Assembly (NCBI GenBank): GCA_949126835.1
Contig: OX421500.1
Span: 32,780,141 to 32,844,140 of the forward strand
DNA length: 64,000 nt
Direction: 5' to 3'
Source: Anisus vortex
Lineage: Eukaryota > Mollusca > Gastropoda > Planorbidae
Part shown: positions 1 to 12,900 of the stretch, piece by piece
Numbering within the stretch: position 1 is the stretch's first letter
How the letters are laid out: every line of letters starts with the position of its first letter
The notes under the pieces: model-generated
What the model saw: the letters and a program-made list of their open reading frames with translations, nothing else
What the model was told of the DNA's origin: nothing
The model's database searches: none
Position numbers and translations under genes: made by a program

Positions 1-2272
1 TTGAAGCATATCTTGTCTGCAATATGTTCCTTTGGTCGTTTTGCGCTTGTAATTTCTCATAATGGCGCTGGGTAATAAAAGAAAAAAAGTACAACGAAAG
101 GTTAATTCATTCACAGTACAAGATGGTATAACCATAACTAGTAAGCATTAAAGGAAGACATATCTAAAGATTTAAAATGTGTCTCCACATGAAATATTCC
201 GATCTGTTTTCGTGGTTAATACCTTCAGTTTTTACTAATCTAGAAGCTTAAAGGAGCTGTTTTATGGTTTAACACATTCTACTTTAAGTTGTAAAATATA
301 TCAATCATTTATATTCCTACTCTCATTGTCCTAACAGGCATATATTGATTAAACGTTAGACAAAACAGTACAAGGGGCAAGTTGTCACAGCTGACGAGTA
401 TGTGTAATAACTAGCCCCAATCATTGTGACATCTTACCCCAAGCCTGATCGAAACACATTTGTAGTTATATCTTGCAAACTTGGACAAATATACCAAAAT
501 CAAATATTTATTCACATACATACATTATGCATTTATGATATTAATGAATAAACACTTATCTGTGGTGATAAATCTTGTACAAATAACTGGTTTTTGTAAG
601 GACATCAAAATTTACGTTGTATGCTTTCAACACAATGCTGACTGTGACTGAAAAAAATCTGAGAGTAGAGCCCCTTGATCATTTGCATATTAAAAGTCTT
701 CATAAAACACACCATTCAAAAGATTTGCCTTTTTACTAAGACAATGGGAAAGCCCTTGTGACAACTTACCCCTGTGACAACAAGCCCCTCCTTCCCCTAT
801 GTTATGGCTCCAATCTGTCTCGCAAGACAATGGATGAGAAACAGCGCTTGCAGTTGCTGTGGCTGAACAGCCCGATCCTTGAATGACAGTCCTAACTCCT
901 AACTATAACCTATTGTCATTGTGACACTTTTAACTTATAGCAACTTATAGTTAGAGAGCTTATTATAGATATTCCTATTAAATAGGCCGGCTATTATAAT
1001 TATAAATGCTATAATAATAAGTTATAATGTTAAGCTATAGACTAGTATAGGCCTAGCCTAGGTCTATAGGTAGGCCTATAGCCTTATAGGCAACTTATTG
1101 GACAAGTCACAAAGGAGAGAACTAAGAACATGGAAGGTGAAAAAAGATAAATAAACTTAATAAAGCTAAATCAAACTAACAAGTCACAAGTACATTGCTA
1201 ACGACACTAGGGCACCATGGCCATAGTCACTTGGATAAACATGACAATCTCCAGAACTGCAATGCAGAGACTGCAAATGATTTCCAAGCATTAAATAATA
1301 TAATTAATATATAATAATATAATTAATAATATAATTAATTGGGGCACAGTAGTCGAGCGGCAGCGCGTTTGTCTGGCGATCCAAGGGTCCTGGGTTCGAA
1401 TCCTGGTGAAGACTAGGATTTTTTCCCAGGATTTGAGGGTGTCCCCGAGTCTACCCAGCTCTGATGGGTACCTGACCTTATATATATATAGTTAGGGCAA
1501 AGTAAAGGCGGCTGTGCATAGTGCTGGCCACACAATCACCTAGTATGCCGTGGCCTCGGAAACTAGGTGAACGCTGCTTCACCGGCCCTATGGATCAATT
1601 TGGTCCGACGGGATACTTTACTTTTTTTATAACTCATATTAGTCCCCTTAATTTAATTTCATAAAAAAAAAAGAAAGTGTCACATAGTTTTTGTATTGGC
1701 TATGAATGAAACACAACAATGAATAGCCTAGATTCACATTCTCTTTACATTGTTTACTATATATATAATATTACAAGCCTATTTTCTTCATTAGTAAAGC
1801 TAGATTAAATTTGTCCCATATAGTTAAAGTATAGGCATAGGATTTACTCAATGATAACTAGGCCATTTCTCATCACTCACTATAATCATAACCATATAAA
1901 TGACTAATATATTACAGTAGCCTATATATATAATAGTTAATTATTTTTTCATATTATCTTATTTTAGATTCCAAATGCCTATAGGTTATACTATGGGAGT
2001 ATAGAGGTCTTTAATATAAAATATGCTCAACTTCAATTGCTTCTTTAGTTTTTATTTAATTTAGTACCAGTAATACAGTAAATATATTGAATGCATTAAT
2101 TAGTAAAACAATCTAGGCCTACATAGATAGACAGATATTCAGAATAAGGAAATTGTTAATTTTTTTATATATTTTGTAACAATATAAGTTTTAGAAAATA
2201 TCTAAAACAAACTAAGCTTATGAGCAATGAATTGATTAGGCTTATATGATAATTTTTTGTCTATTTTTTTAG
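1..2272. other. Left flank and probable 5' intron, no exon recognised
   Basis: AT-rich sequence with many TAGGCCTA-type palindromes around 1.03-1.09 kb and one tRNA-derived SINE. I looked for a signal-peptide exon or the missing N-terminal NIDO strands ending in phase 0 and found none that I can support. It is probably an intron of the plus-strand gene. Confidence 0.5.
1341..1628 (+). mobile_element. tRNA-derived SINE, full length
   Basis: The head has an A-box-like AGTCGAGCGGCAGCGCG and a perfect B box GGTTCGAATCC, followed by a body containing AAGTAAAGGCGGCTGTGCAT and ending TGGGATACTTTACTTTTTTT-like (here CGGGATACTTTACTTTTTTT). About 288 bases. Related copies occur at 6.44, 8.70, 12.55, 43.77, 47.77 and 49.33 kb, so this is a dispersed Pol III family. 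This copy is among the best preserved. Confidence 0.82.
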
Positions 2273-3975
2273 GTTTCGATTTTTGGGGCAATAACTTTTG
2301 GTGAGCCTCGCTACGTCATGTCTCCAAACATCAGAAGTGCACAAGCCTCTTCTCAAAATATTTTTGCACCCTTCTGGAGTGAAATGGACCCCTATTACAA
2401 TGATTATAAAGTGTATTACCACCTGTATGAGAGATACAGACATAAAGGAACTTACTTTTATAGCGTTCAGCTAGAAAATATTCTAACAAGGGTAACAAAC
2501 GAGGTAAATTATTAATAGCCTAGTTATTTGTGCATTAATAATTTAAACTAATCTTATTCTAAATTGTCTTGCTGTTAAAAAATTTGATATTAAAAAAATC
2601 TATACAAGAAACATTTAATTTTTTATATAAAATTGTTTTTAAAAATGTACTTGTGGTCATTTTGGTAATTATAATCCATAAGTGTACCATAGTTTGTTTC
2701 AATTGCATTACAGGTCAGAGAATACCTAAAGTTTGGCACTGATACATTTAATGCCACTATTGCACTAGTTGTTACTTGGAGTAGAGCTAAACCTTATGCT
2801 TGGTATTCATGGGCTTGTAAGAACAGCAATTATTCTACAAACACTAGCCGATACTGTGGAAATGAGGTGAGTTTAATTCAATGCATGTTCATTGATTGTA
2901 TATTGTTGGTTTGGTCAAATTATCACATCATCAGCTTCACAACATTATGTGGTTCATTAAATAAGTGATATCCATGCTCAGCAAATCATTTTTTAATAGC
3001 TCATACTATGACTCATTTACTTAAAATGGGATGGCTAATAGTTTTCTTTAGTTTGAACTTTCATATGTTTTTGATACTAGACTCTAATTGAATTAGACAA
3101 AAATCATTCAACAGACAATTTAAAAAAAATCATTAATTAATTAAGAAAAAATTTTTTCTTATCTTTATCATTTATATTACATAAAATCCTTCTTAACGGA
3201 AGAATTGTTTTATTCTACTCAGTAATTTGAGTCTAGTCTTGCATTTTGATTAGGAATAACATTTCTTACATTTTAACATTTAATTACCAATTTTCTTTGG
3301 TAAATAAAAGTCCACTCAGTATCTTCTTGTAGGCTCATTGTCACAGTTTTATTGACGTTTCCAAATTTATTTAGGTATAGCCTATACAACATTTTTTTCC
3401 TTTCAGGAGTATTTTTTAAAATAAATTACAACATGAAAATACAACATGTAAAGTTTTCTCTTAGACTGAAGAGATATTAAAAAATCTTTATGACCATATT
3501 ATTAAAAGAAATTGTAAGCCCAGTTGCTTTTACTTTCCCCAACTAATCTCAGAATCTAAGATCGTCTTTAAATAGAGTTGACTAGATTGAGTTACATCCT
3601 TCAGATCCTCGTACATGGATTAAAAGCCAGGACTTTCAGCATGGCAATTGGAGCATGTCAGAGATAGACCAACATGTCTTCCAATTTTAGACGTGCTTAA
3701 TCATAAACTTTTACATTATAGAGGTTAACATAATTGAAAATTTGATTTGTATTTGTTTTGTTTACAGGCAGAAATTAATACTTTTCAAGTAATTCTTGCT
3801 AGTAATGGTACAAGTACATATGCTATAACGATGTACAAAAATGATACAATGAATTGGGAATATGTGGCTAACAGGGTAGTTTTTGTTGGATATTCAACTG
3901 ATAAAAAGCAGAAAGACTATCAATTAACAGACTCAAGGAAAACAGTTAGTCTTGGTACAGACATTGGAACAGCAG
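2273..3975 (+). CDS. Exons 1-3 in window: NIDO domain
   Basis: The exons are 2273-2503, 2714-2866 and 3768-3975. The first exon reads [13 protein letters not shown], then FAPFWSEMD. This matches the NIDO pattern in which a 'NGxIxFG' strand is followed by 'APFWADVD'. The second exon continues with [17 protein letters not shown], like the NIDO 'ATWVVTWxxV' strand. The third has [17 protein letters not shown] (compare 'NTFQxVLxTDG.SYAIFxY'), then the closing FVGYSTD and [13 protein letters not shown] is an extracellular domain of nidogen, MUC4 and alpha-tectorin. The domain's usual N-terminal strands ('FPFFG..Y..LYVN') are absent, so at least one upstream exon is missing. Introns are phase 0, 0 and 1. 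Confidence 0.85.
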
Positions 3976-6900
3976 GTATTTATTAGTTTTTACAAATGAA
4001 ATTATATTTTGATCTTTAAAAAAATCAATTACCGGGTATCTTGTTTTGTTGTTTTTTTTTCATTTATTATTGATGATGTTATTGTATTGATAAGAAAGAA
4101 CATATCTATTATAATTTTCAACTTTATATTCTTTAGGTCATCAAGGAACTTATATTGATATTGTTGGTGAAGCTGATAATCCTGCCTACAAATGTATCTA
4201 CTTTTACTACAACAACTTGCCACTTGTTTCCAATTCAAAGTTTGAGAATAATAGCAACTCACTCTCACAGTGTCCTTGTAGTTTGGAAAGACTGGAATAT
4301 TATTGGACACTTGTGGAAAAGAGAAGAAATGACAGCATTTATTGCTATTCTATATCTACTATGTATATGAAACAAGTGCTTCCTGACAATCCGCTAAATA
4401 AGGTAATATTGATGATTAAAGTAATAGCTAAGAACTAATACCTTTAGATATTACTTCAGTATAATACAGTCGGCTTCAGTTATTTTGGTCTAAGTTTAAA
4501 TAAACAATAATACTAAGAATCATATGCTGTTGTTTTTTTCACAGTAAATAATTTTACACTTATTCAATATGCTCTTATCACCTACATTATATATCATATC
4601 TTATTCTTACAAGCTACAGATATTTCCTTCCAGGATGAGATCATTATGCCCTATTCCTCTAGGTTGTTTGTCTTGTCTTCCATGATAATAAGAGTTTCTA
4701 TTAATAACAAATTGTTATATTTTTTTTCCTGTTTAGTTTAAACAATAATTTTTTAGCCAAAGCAAAACAAAAAAAAAACAACAAAGAAAATAACTTGATT
4801 TAATTATTCCTTGCATTGGGAATAAAAAAAATTGAAGGAATTTAGTTGTATTTCTGAAAAATGTATTAGAATAATATTTTTACCTCCTAACAAAGAAATT
4901 TCTTTTAAGCTTTGCTGCTACTATTTTACAAAACCCACAAGTAACACATGGGAAGATGAACAAAAAGCTAAAAGGGAATCAGCTTATATAACTGGCACAG
5001 CTGATTCTGGTAACCTATTGACTGAAAGTCCATTCCCAGAAAATAGACGTCTTTCATTGGCTAATGATCTGACACCAAAGAAATGGTGCTGCCAAGACAC
5101 AGAGCTTTGTGATCTATATTACAAAGTACGTCCTGACTTTGGATGCATGCCCGATTCTCCTTTTAAATCTGGTAATATTTCAAGTTTTCTTATACTACTA
5201 ATCCTATTATGTTATTTAGTTAAATTATGTAATACTATTAAATATATTTATTAGTAATAATGATCATTTATGTAACCTTTAGATACTTTTTTTTTAAATA
5301 TGTATGTAATTAATTATTTGTGCATTGCTTATACAATTAGCAAATGTATACAGTGTCTAGGATTTAACTACTAAACGATTTTCAAAAAAAGCAAAAAAAA
5401 AAGGCGTTTGATATTAATCTTAGTATTCTATGTCAATAGCTTCTTCCTTTGGTGACCCCCATATCACAACACTAGACAACAATGAATATACTTTTAATGG
5501 AAAGTCAGAATACATCATGATTTCTGTTGAGGACAAATTTATGTTACAGGCAAGTCCATAACTTTTATTTATCTTATGTACACATATTTAAATGAAAATC
5601 ATAAGATCTACTATATTTTTAGTCTGTATGATAATTGCTGCACTCCAGATCTTAGATATTGTTTTGTTAATTACAAAAGGTGAATCTTTAAAGATGTTAA
5701 AGTTATTGAGTTTTCATTTAATACCTTAGTTTGGAAATCATTACATTAGTAAAGGAATATATAAAAGCCTATTTTGTAACCAGAATCCCTTCTATAAGAA
5801 CATTAATAAAAAATATTTTTCTAGTAAAATGAAATGGACACTTAGAGTTGTGAAACTTATCAGAAGATTTATTAATGAAAATGCAAACATCATGAAAGAC
5901 CTTAAAATGATAAGCAAATAAGACTAAATAATCAATCTGCATTTTAAAAACTTATTTTAGTTCTTTTTTAGGAATTACTTATTTGTATTATTTTCCTCAA
6001 TTTCAAACCCAATCATTTTCAACCTTAGGAGTTTGCTTAGTGAATCAAAATGTCATGATGTTTAAATTATATTTCCTGTTGAATTTCTTAAACCTTTCTG
6101 ATATTGTAGCAGTAATGCATCATTAAAAAAAATTGAAATTTTAAAACAACATTTTTTGGACCGCATATTCACTTTTAGAAAAAAAGATTAAATAAAATAA
6201 TAAAATTGGCAGCTTGGCCCAAATCATTTAGCAGCTTGGTTTGTGGCTGTAAAGGAAAATTATGATTACTATATTTATTTTTAGTAAGCTAAATCTTGTA
6301 TTTATACCCGATACGCAGCTCTTGTTAAGGTGCATAATTTCCACTTAAATAATTCCTCAAAAGTTGGCACCCATGCAACCTACTAGAGCTATTATTCCTA
6401 GAGTAAGAAAATCTGGCTGACATTAAATTTCATTGTACACAAAAAAATCTGAGCACACTAAAGGATTGTGTAGCCATTACAATGCCCAGATGCCCTTACC
6501 TTACCCCAACTAATATCAGGTGCTCATCAAGCTGGATAGACTCAGGGACACCCTCCAGACCTGAGAACAAGTCCTAGCCTGAATCAGGACTCGAACCCAG
6601 GACCTTCGGTATGCCAGCCGAACACGCTGCCACTCTGCCCCTAACCAATTTTTTTTTCATTGCAACAAATTTATTTATAGTTCTAATTCTTTGTTTTCTC
6701 TATAATTAACACTATATAAACTCAATCTCTATGCTCATTAATTTCATTTGAATTTTTTTTTATGTATTATTCAGGCCAGGACAGATCGAGCAGTAACATC
6801 TAATGGAACATTTATTAATGCAACTGTTTTTATAGCTTTTGCTGTAAATGAAAATAACAGTTCATCCACATTACAAGTAGACCTTTCTTTAAATAAAACT

Positions 6901-9900
6901 TGTAAGAATGTGTTAAATTTCTTATTTTAATTTTCTCCTTTTTTTACATCTATAATTTAATGTGTATTTTTGAGAAATTTCTTTTGTATATTATTTACTT
7001 TGTATTTGTCTAAATTATGTTGTTTTTTTTTTCCTTTCCATTTTTCCACAGTCATGATTATTTATGCAGATAAAATAGATTTTACTCTTGATTTCTATGA
7101 ATTAACCAGCTTCCAAAAAACACTTAGTAATTTTGTCATTTTAAGAGAAGACAGTGGGGACAAAACCAGATTGGTAGCATCATTTACAACTGGTAAGATT
7201 TTTACTCTTGGTGGTTTTGTTAGTTAGGGAATAGCTTACATTTCTATATCATGTTTTCACCTAAAAGTTGTTATAAGTGTACATTAAAAAATAACACTTT
7301 AAATTATCCTTAATATTGTGTTATGGTAATGTCGGCTAGTAATAAAAAAAAAAACATAAACAGTTATTAAAATTGATGTAAATAAACTATATAAAATATG
7401 TGCACTATGTTTAATTTCTTTTAGGTATAACCTTGAAGATTTATGTTGGTATAAAAAGTCTTGAAATAACTGTACAAGCTGACTATAAGTTGCAAGGAAA
7501 AACAAAAGGGCTGATGGGAAACTTTGATGGAAATCCTAACAATGACTTTGTGCTACCCAATGGAACTGTGTTGACTCCCAATCAGACTGATACAGAGAGG
7601 AAAATATTTTTTAATTTTGGCAAACTATGTAAGGAAGTAGGAGAAATATTTATGAAATTATAAATATTTGTTTTTAATTAGGATAGTTTTGAAAATAAAT
7701 GTAATAGTTATTAACAATGTCATTCATTGAAATACAAAAATGTTTCTAAGTCTATTTATTTTATACCTTGGCAGGGGAAGTAAATGATCAGACCAGCATC
7801 TTCACATATAAAGAAGGAGACAACTCTGCTACATTCAGGGATCCATATTTTATGCCAACATTCATAGAAGAAGTTCCTGTATCAGTACTGGAGGAGGCAA
7901 TACGTGTGTGTGGTGCTGGGAATGATGCCTGTATATTTGACTTTGTGGCAACTGGAGATAAAGCATTTGCTGCAAATACCAACAACACAAACTTAGAGAC
8001 CAAAGCAGCTGTTCAATCTTTAAGTAAATATAGAATATAAAGACTGATAAATAAGTCATGAATTAATGTTAATTATTGTTTATAATAATCTTATACTTGT
8101 GTATGCTTGTAGCAAAAAGATACATTTTTCAAAGTATAAAGAGTGATTGTTTCATCTCTTTCCAGCGAACAGTTTACCTGTTTTAAACTTAACACAGCCT
8201 TTAAACAATGACAGCCTTTGGGAAGTGACAGCCAATAGAAATAACTCCATAAGAGTTCTAGCAACAGATGCTGATTCTGATAATGTAACATATGCATTAA
8301 AGACCACTTACCCAGGACTTAGTATATCATCAAATGGAACTATTACCTACACTCCAGATGCTAACAATATTTTTGTCATTCAGTAAGTCTTGAAGTAATC
8401 TCCTAGTTTTGTATTTTTTTTATTTTCTAAACTAATTATAGAGACATTCATATTTTATTGTTTCAAATATTTGCAGAGTTTATGCAGTAGATCCACATGG
8501 TGGTCAATCTAAAACTTTGACTATATCTACTGCTGTATGCACTGATTGTAACAATCATGGACTGTGTGATCATAATATAGTTATTGATCATGTGGAAACC
8601 TCAGTAATTTATGCCTGCAATTGTTATCCTGCTTATACAGGTAAAGTGAATTGATTAGTGGGTCATGGATCTTTATATTAATCATTATGTATTAACCTTT
8701 TAGAGGCACGGTGGCCGAGCGGTAGCGCGTTCGACTGGCGAGCCGAAGGTCTCGGGTTCCAATCCTGGTGCAGGCTAGGACATTTTCCTGGGTCTGGAGG
8801 GTCTCCCTGAGTCTAAAAAACTCTGATTGGTACCTGACCTTAGGTGGGGTAAAGTAAAGGCGGCTGTGCATAGTGCTGCACCTAATATACCGTGGCCACA
8901 GAAACTGGTGAACGGACCTATGGATCAATTCGGGCATTATTTTATTAAAACTGGGTCAAAGATTTGCATATTTCCATTTTAAAAACAATATTGTCTTTTA
9001 ATTTTGTTAAGTATTTTAAACCTTATACGGTACAACTGTAAATATTGATTTGAAAAACAAATTAGTTGAATTATGGACATATTGTATATATTAAAAAGAA
9101 AATATTGAGAAAAAAACAATGCAACATATATACAGTATATACAAACAACATAAACAAAACAACAGACAGGACATAAAAAAAAAGTTAAGGAAAAAATATG
9201 CTGATAAATACAACTTAGAATACATTTTTTTTAAATATTGAAAAGATGTACATTTTCATAATATTTTCTTTACAATATTTTGTTTAATCAGTGTAAAAAA
9301 TAACGGGTATCTCTTTTTCAATATGTTTAGTTTTAAAAATCACAAACATAAAATTTAAAACAACTAAATTCTAGTAAATTTTCATTTTGTATATGTTTAA
9401 TATTATATGTAAAAATAAAATATATAAATAAATATACAGGCAATTTCTGCTCTGAAAACTACAATGCTTGTAGTTCTACACCATGTGCTGTGGGTCAGAG
9501 CTGCACTGACCTTACACCAGAACAACAGGGTATGAATGAAACAGGATACATCTGTGGACCCTGTCCCGTTGGATTTGAATTACAAGGTGGAAAATGTATA
9601 GGTCAGTGAAAAATAATGCTTTCCATTAAACAAACTTGGTTATGAATATTATTTTTTCTTCTACTTTAAAGAATTGACAGGTTTGCAAAGTTTTTTTTTA
9701 ACTGGTATATTTTTTTCTAAAACGAATGATTTATTTTAAAACCTATTAACTAATACGTTATTGAAACAAACCAATCAGATTGGCATAATGAATAAATATG
9801 AACTGAAACGTATAGTTAGTTCTATGGAAAGCTGACCATTATGTGGACCACATTTTGTGAAAATTAATAGAATTATCATTTTTATATTCTTTATAATCTG

Positions 9901-12900
9901 GTCTTTTTTTTTTTTTAGATATCAATGAATGCAAAGATAATGTGACATGTCCACAAAACTGTGTCAACTCTGTTGGGTCTTGCACATGCAGCTGTTTTAG
10001 TGGTTACAGAATGAATTCTATAAATAACAGGCTCTGTGATGGTAGAGTATTCATTTACAATATCCAAGCTTCTATACCTTATAGGCCTACATTTAGTCAA
10101 AGTATAAATTTAATTTCTATTTCCTATGCTTGAGTCTAACGGTAGCCTACTATGATAAAAATATAATACAGTGGTAACTTGGGTTACGAATGATTCAGTT
10201 AACCAACAGCTTTGACAATGTGTTGGGTTATGAAAAGTGCGTCGTGTTACGAACGAAGGCGAGCGAGAGACAGCAAGATTTAATGGTGGAAAACCAATCA
10301 TTTACAGTACTAGAGTACAAACGAAGACCTTGCATTACTAACATTGTTTAGCACTAGCCTAGTTTTGCCAGCTATTGTAAACTCAATTTCATTTTCCTTA
10401 TTACACTGCAGTAATTTAACATATTTTTTAGCATTGACCCTATGTTCAGTTTATTTTTTTCAATATTTACCTTGCTTGTTAACTCCATCAATTATGAGTT
10501 TGAAAATGCTAGGCAGTAAGAAAGATAGACTAAATCTTGTATAATTTACATTACATTACATTTTACATTAAATCCGGTCCGAAGGTGTGGAATCTACTCC
10601 CCATTCAACTCAGGCGAACAAGCTCTACTGGTCCTTTAAAAAATAACTTAAAAACTCATTATTTCAATATTTACGTTACATAACATTCATCATTAAACAT
10701 TTTTTAGACCCCTACTGTCTTACTTATGGGTTTGGTCGGTTGATGCCACATTTATTTGATTTGTCTTTTGTTTAAATCATTAATTAGCTCTGTCCCTTAG
10801 CCTATAGTAATATTCGTGTTCTTAGTTGTATGTTATACGCGCTCTGAGCTTACATTATGTTTGTTAGCAGCGCTATAGAAATATTATTATTATTAAATTT
10901 ATTTGTTATTGTTTTTTTTTTACTCTTTTTTTTCAATACCTAAGGTGCACATATTCTTTGTGTTTTGTCAGTTAGACGACCGGATGTTAATAAAAAAAAA
11001 GAAAGATTCTGTCAGAGCTTAAAACAAATTGTATTTTTCTCATTGATTGTAATGTTTAAGGTTACAAACATTTCAGTTTACGAACGAAGTTAGGACCGAG
11101 TTAAGTTCGTATCACGAGTTACCATTGTAACCTTAATATTTTATAGAAAGGACAAAGTTTAACTTTAAAATGGTATTATTTAATAAATTTTATTCTTACA
11201 CATTTGCTCATCAGATATCAATGAATGTGAAGAAAATACAGATGACTGCTCCCAAGTTTGTGAAAATGTTCCTGGCAGCTATGCATGTAAATGTATTAGT
11301 GGATACTACATCAGCAGTAGTACATGTGTAAAGAGTAAGTTATGCATCATTTTATGTTTATAAAATTTAAAACTATATGTTTGTTTCCTTCCTAAAACCA
11401 AAGATTATAATCTTATTACTTATTTTATTGCAGATATTACAAATGAAGATCAATGCAAATTAAAAAATTGTACAGATTTATGTTTTGTTGAAAATGGAAC
11501 AGCTGTATGTGGTTGTTCAGTTGGCTATGCACTTGAAACTGATGGAGTTACTTGCAAAAGTAAATATTGTATTTTAGTTAAAACTTCTTATGCTTTATTC
11601 TATTAGTATTTTTATATTATATGATATTGTTTTATTATATATTATCTGTTTTCTTAAACCTTTTAAATATCTACAAATAAAATTGCTAACAGAATAAAGA
11701 AGGCTAAAATATATTATTACAAGCTCTAGTCAGCAGCATTGCCCGGAGAAAAATTGAATAGGCCAATATAAGCTACAGATAAACATTTCATAAATTACAA
11801 TGAACAAAAAGATATAGGCTAGAAGTAATAATTAAAAAAATATAATTAAAATATTTTATTTACTGAAAACCTTTTAGGAAAGTTTTACGTCTTAAAATCC
11901 TTACTATCTCAATTAAACCTTCATTGCAATAATTTATATAGGCTTGGTGACATTTATATCAGTAATTTTATGAGCATACAATTTTGTTTTATAAATTCTT
12001 CCAGACATTGATGAATGCAGTCTTATTAAAAAACCTTGTAGTCAGGTTTGCACAGATACTGTAGGGAAATTTGTTTGTTCATGTTACCCTGGATTTAAAC
12101 TTGCACCTGACAAAATTTCATGCACAGGTTTGTTATTGGATTTTGTTTTCAAGGAACATGTTATCATTAAAAATATACATTATTAGGAACATATTTTCTT
12201 AAAACCTTTACGTAACTCTTGATATACTTGTCAATTATCTCCAGCTTGTGAAACATCTTTCTATGGAGTTGAATGCAGTAAATCCTGTCAGTGTAGTGGA
12301 CATGGTACATGTGATTCTGTCAGAGGCTGTATTTGTGATATTGGCTGGACAGGCATAAACTGTAACACAGATATTGATGAGTGCACAGCAAGACTGGACA
12401 GCTGTAAAACTGGAGAGATTTGTGTGAACAACCTGGGGAGCTATTCATGTGTTTGTCCTATTGGATATAGCAGGAACGTGAACCAGACTTGTGAAGGTCA
12501 GTTAAAAACTTTTAACAAATTATGTATGCACTGGGAAAATAATTATAAAATAGGGACTGGTGTCCGAGCGGCAGCACGTTCAGCTGGCGTACTAAAGGTC
12601 CTGGGTTCTAATCCTGGTGAAGGCTAGGTAAAGTAAAGCTGATTGGGCATTGTATTTGCCACAAAAACTAGTGAACGCTGCTTCACCAGCCCCCATGGAT
12701 CAATTCGGTCAGATGGGATACTTTACTACTTACTGTCAAATATTCCATTAACACATAAAAGATAAACTAATACTTTGCTGATTTCCTTGTTATATTTCAG
12801 ACATAGATGAGTGCATTAATATGGGTCTTAGCAATTGTAATCCATTAATAGAGGACTGCATCAACAACTATGGTAGCCATGTCTGTAACTGTAAGCCTGG

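Noticed and set aside
1341..1412. Functional tRNA gene
   Set aside because: The tRNA-like head continues directly into a SINE body shared with other copies; it is the SINE promoter.
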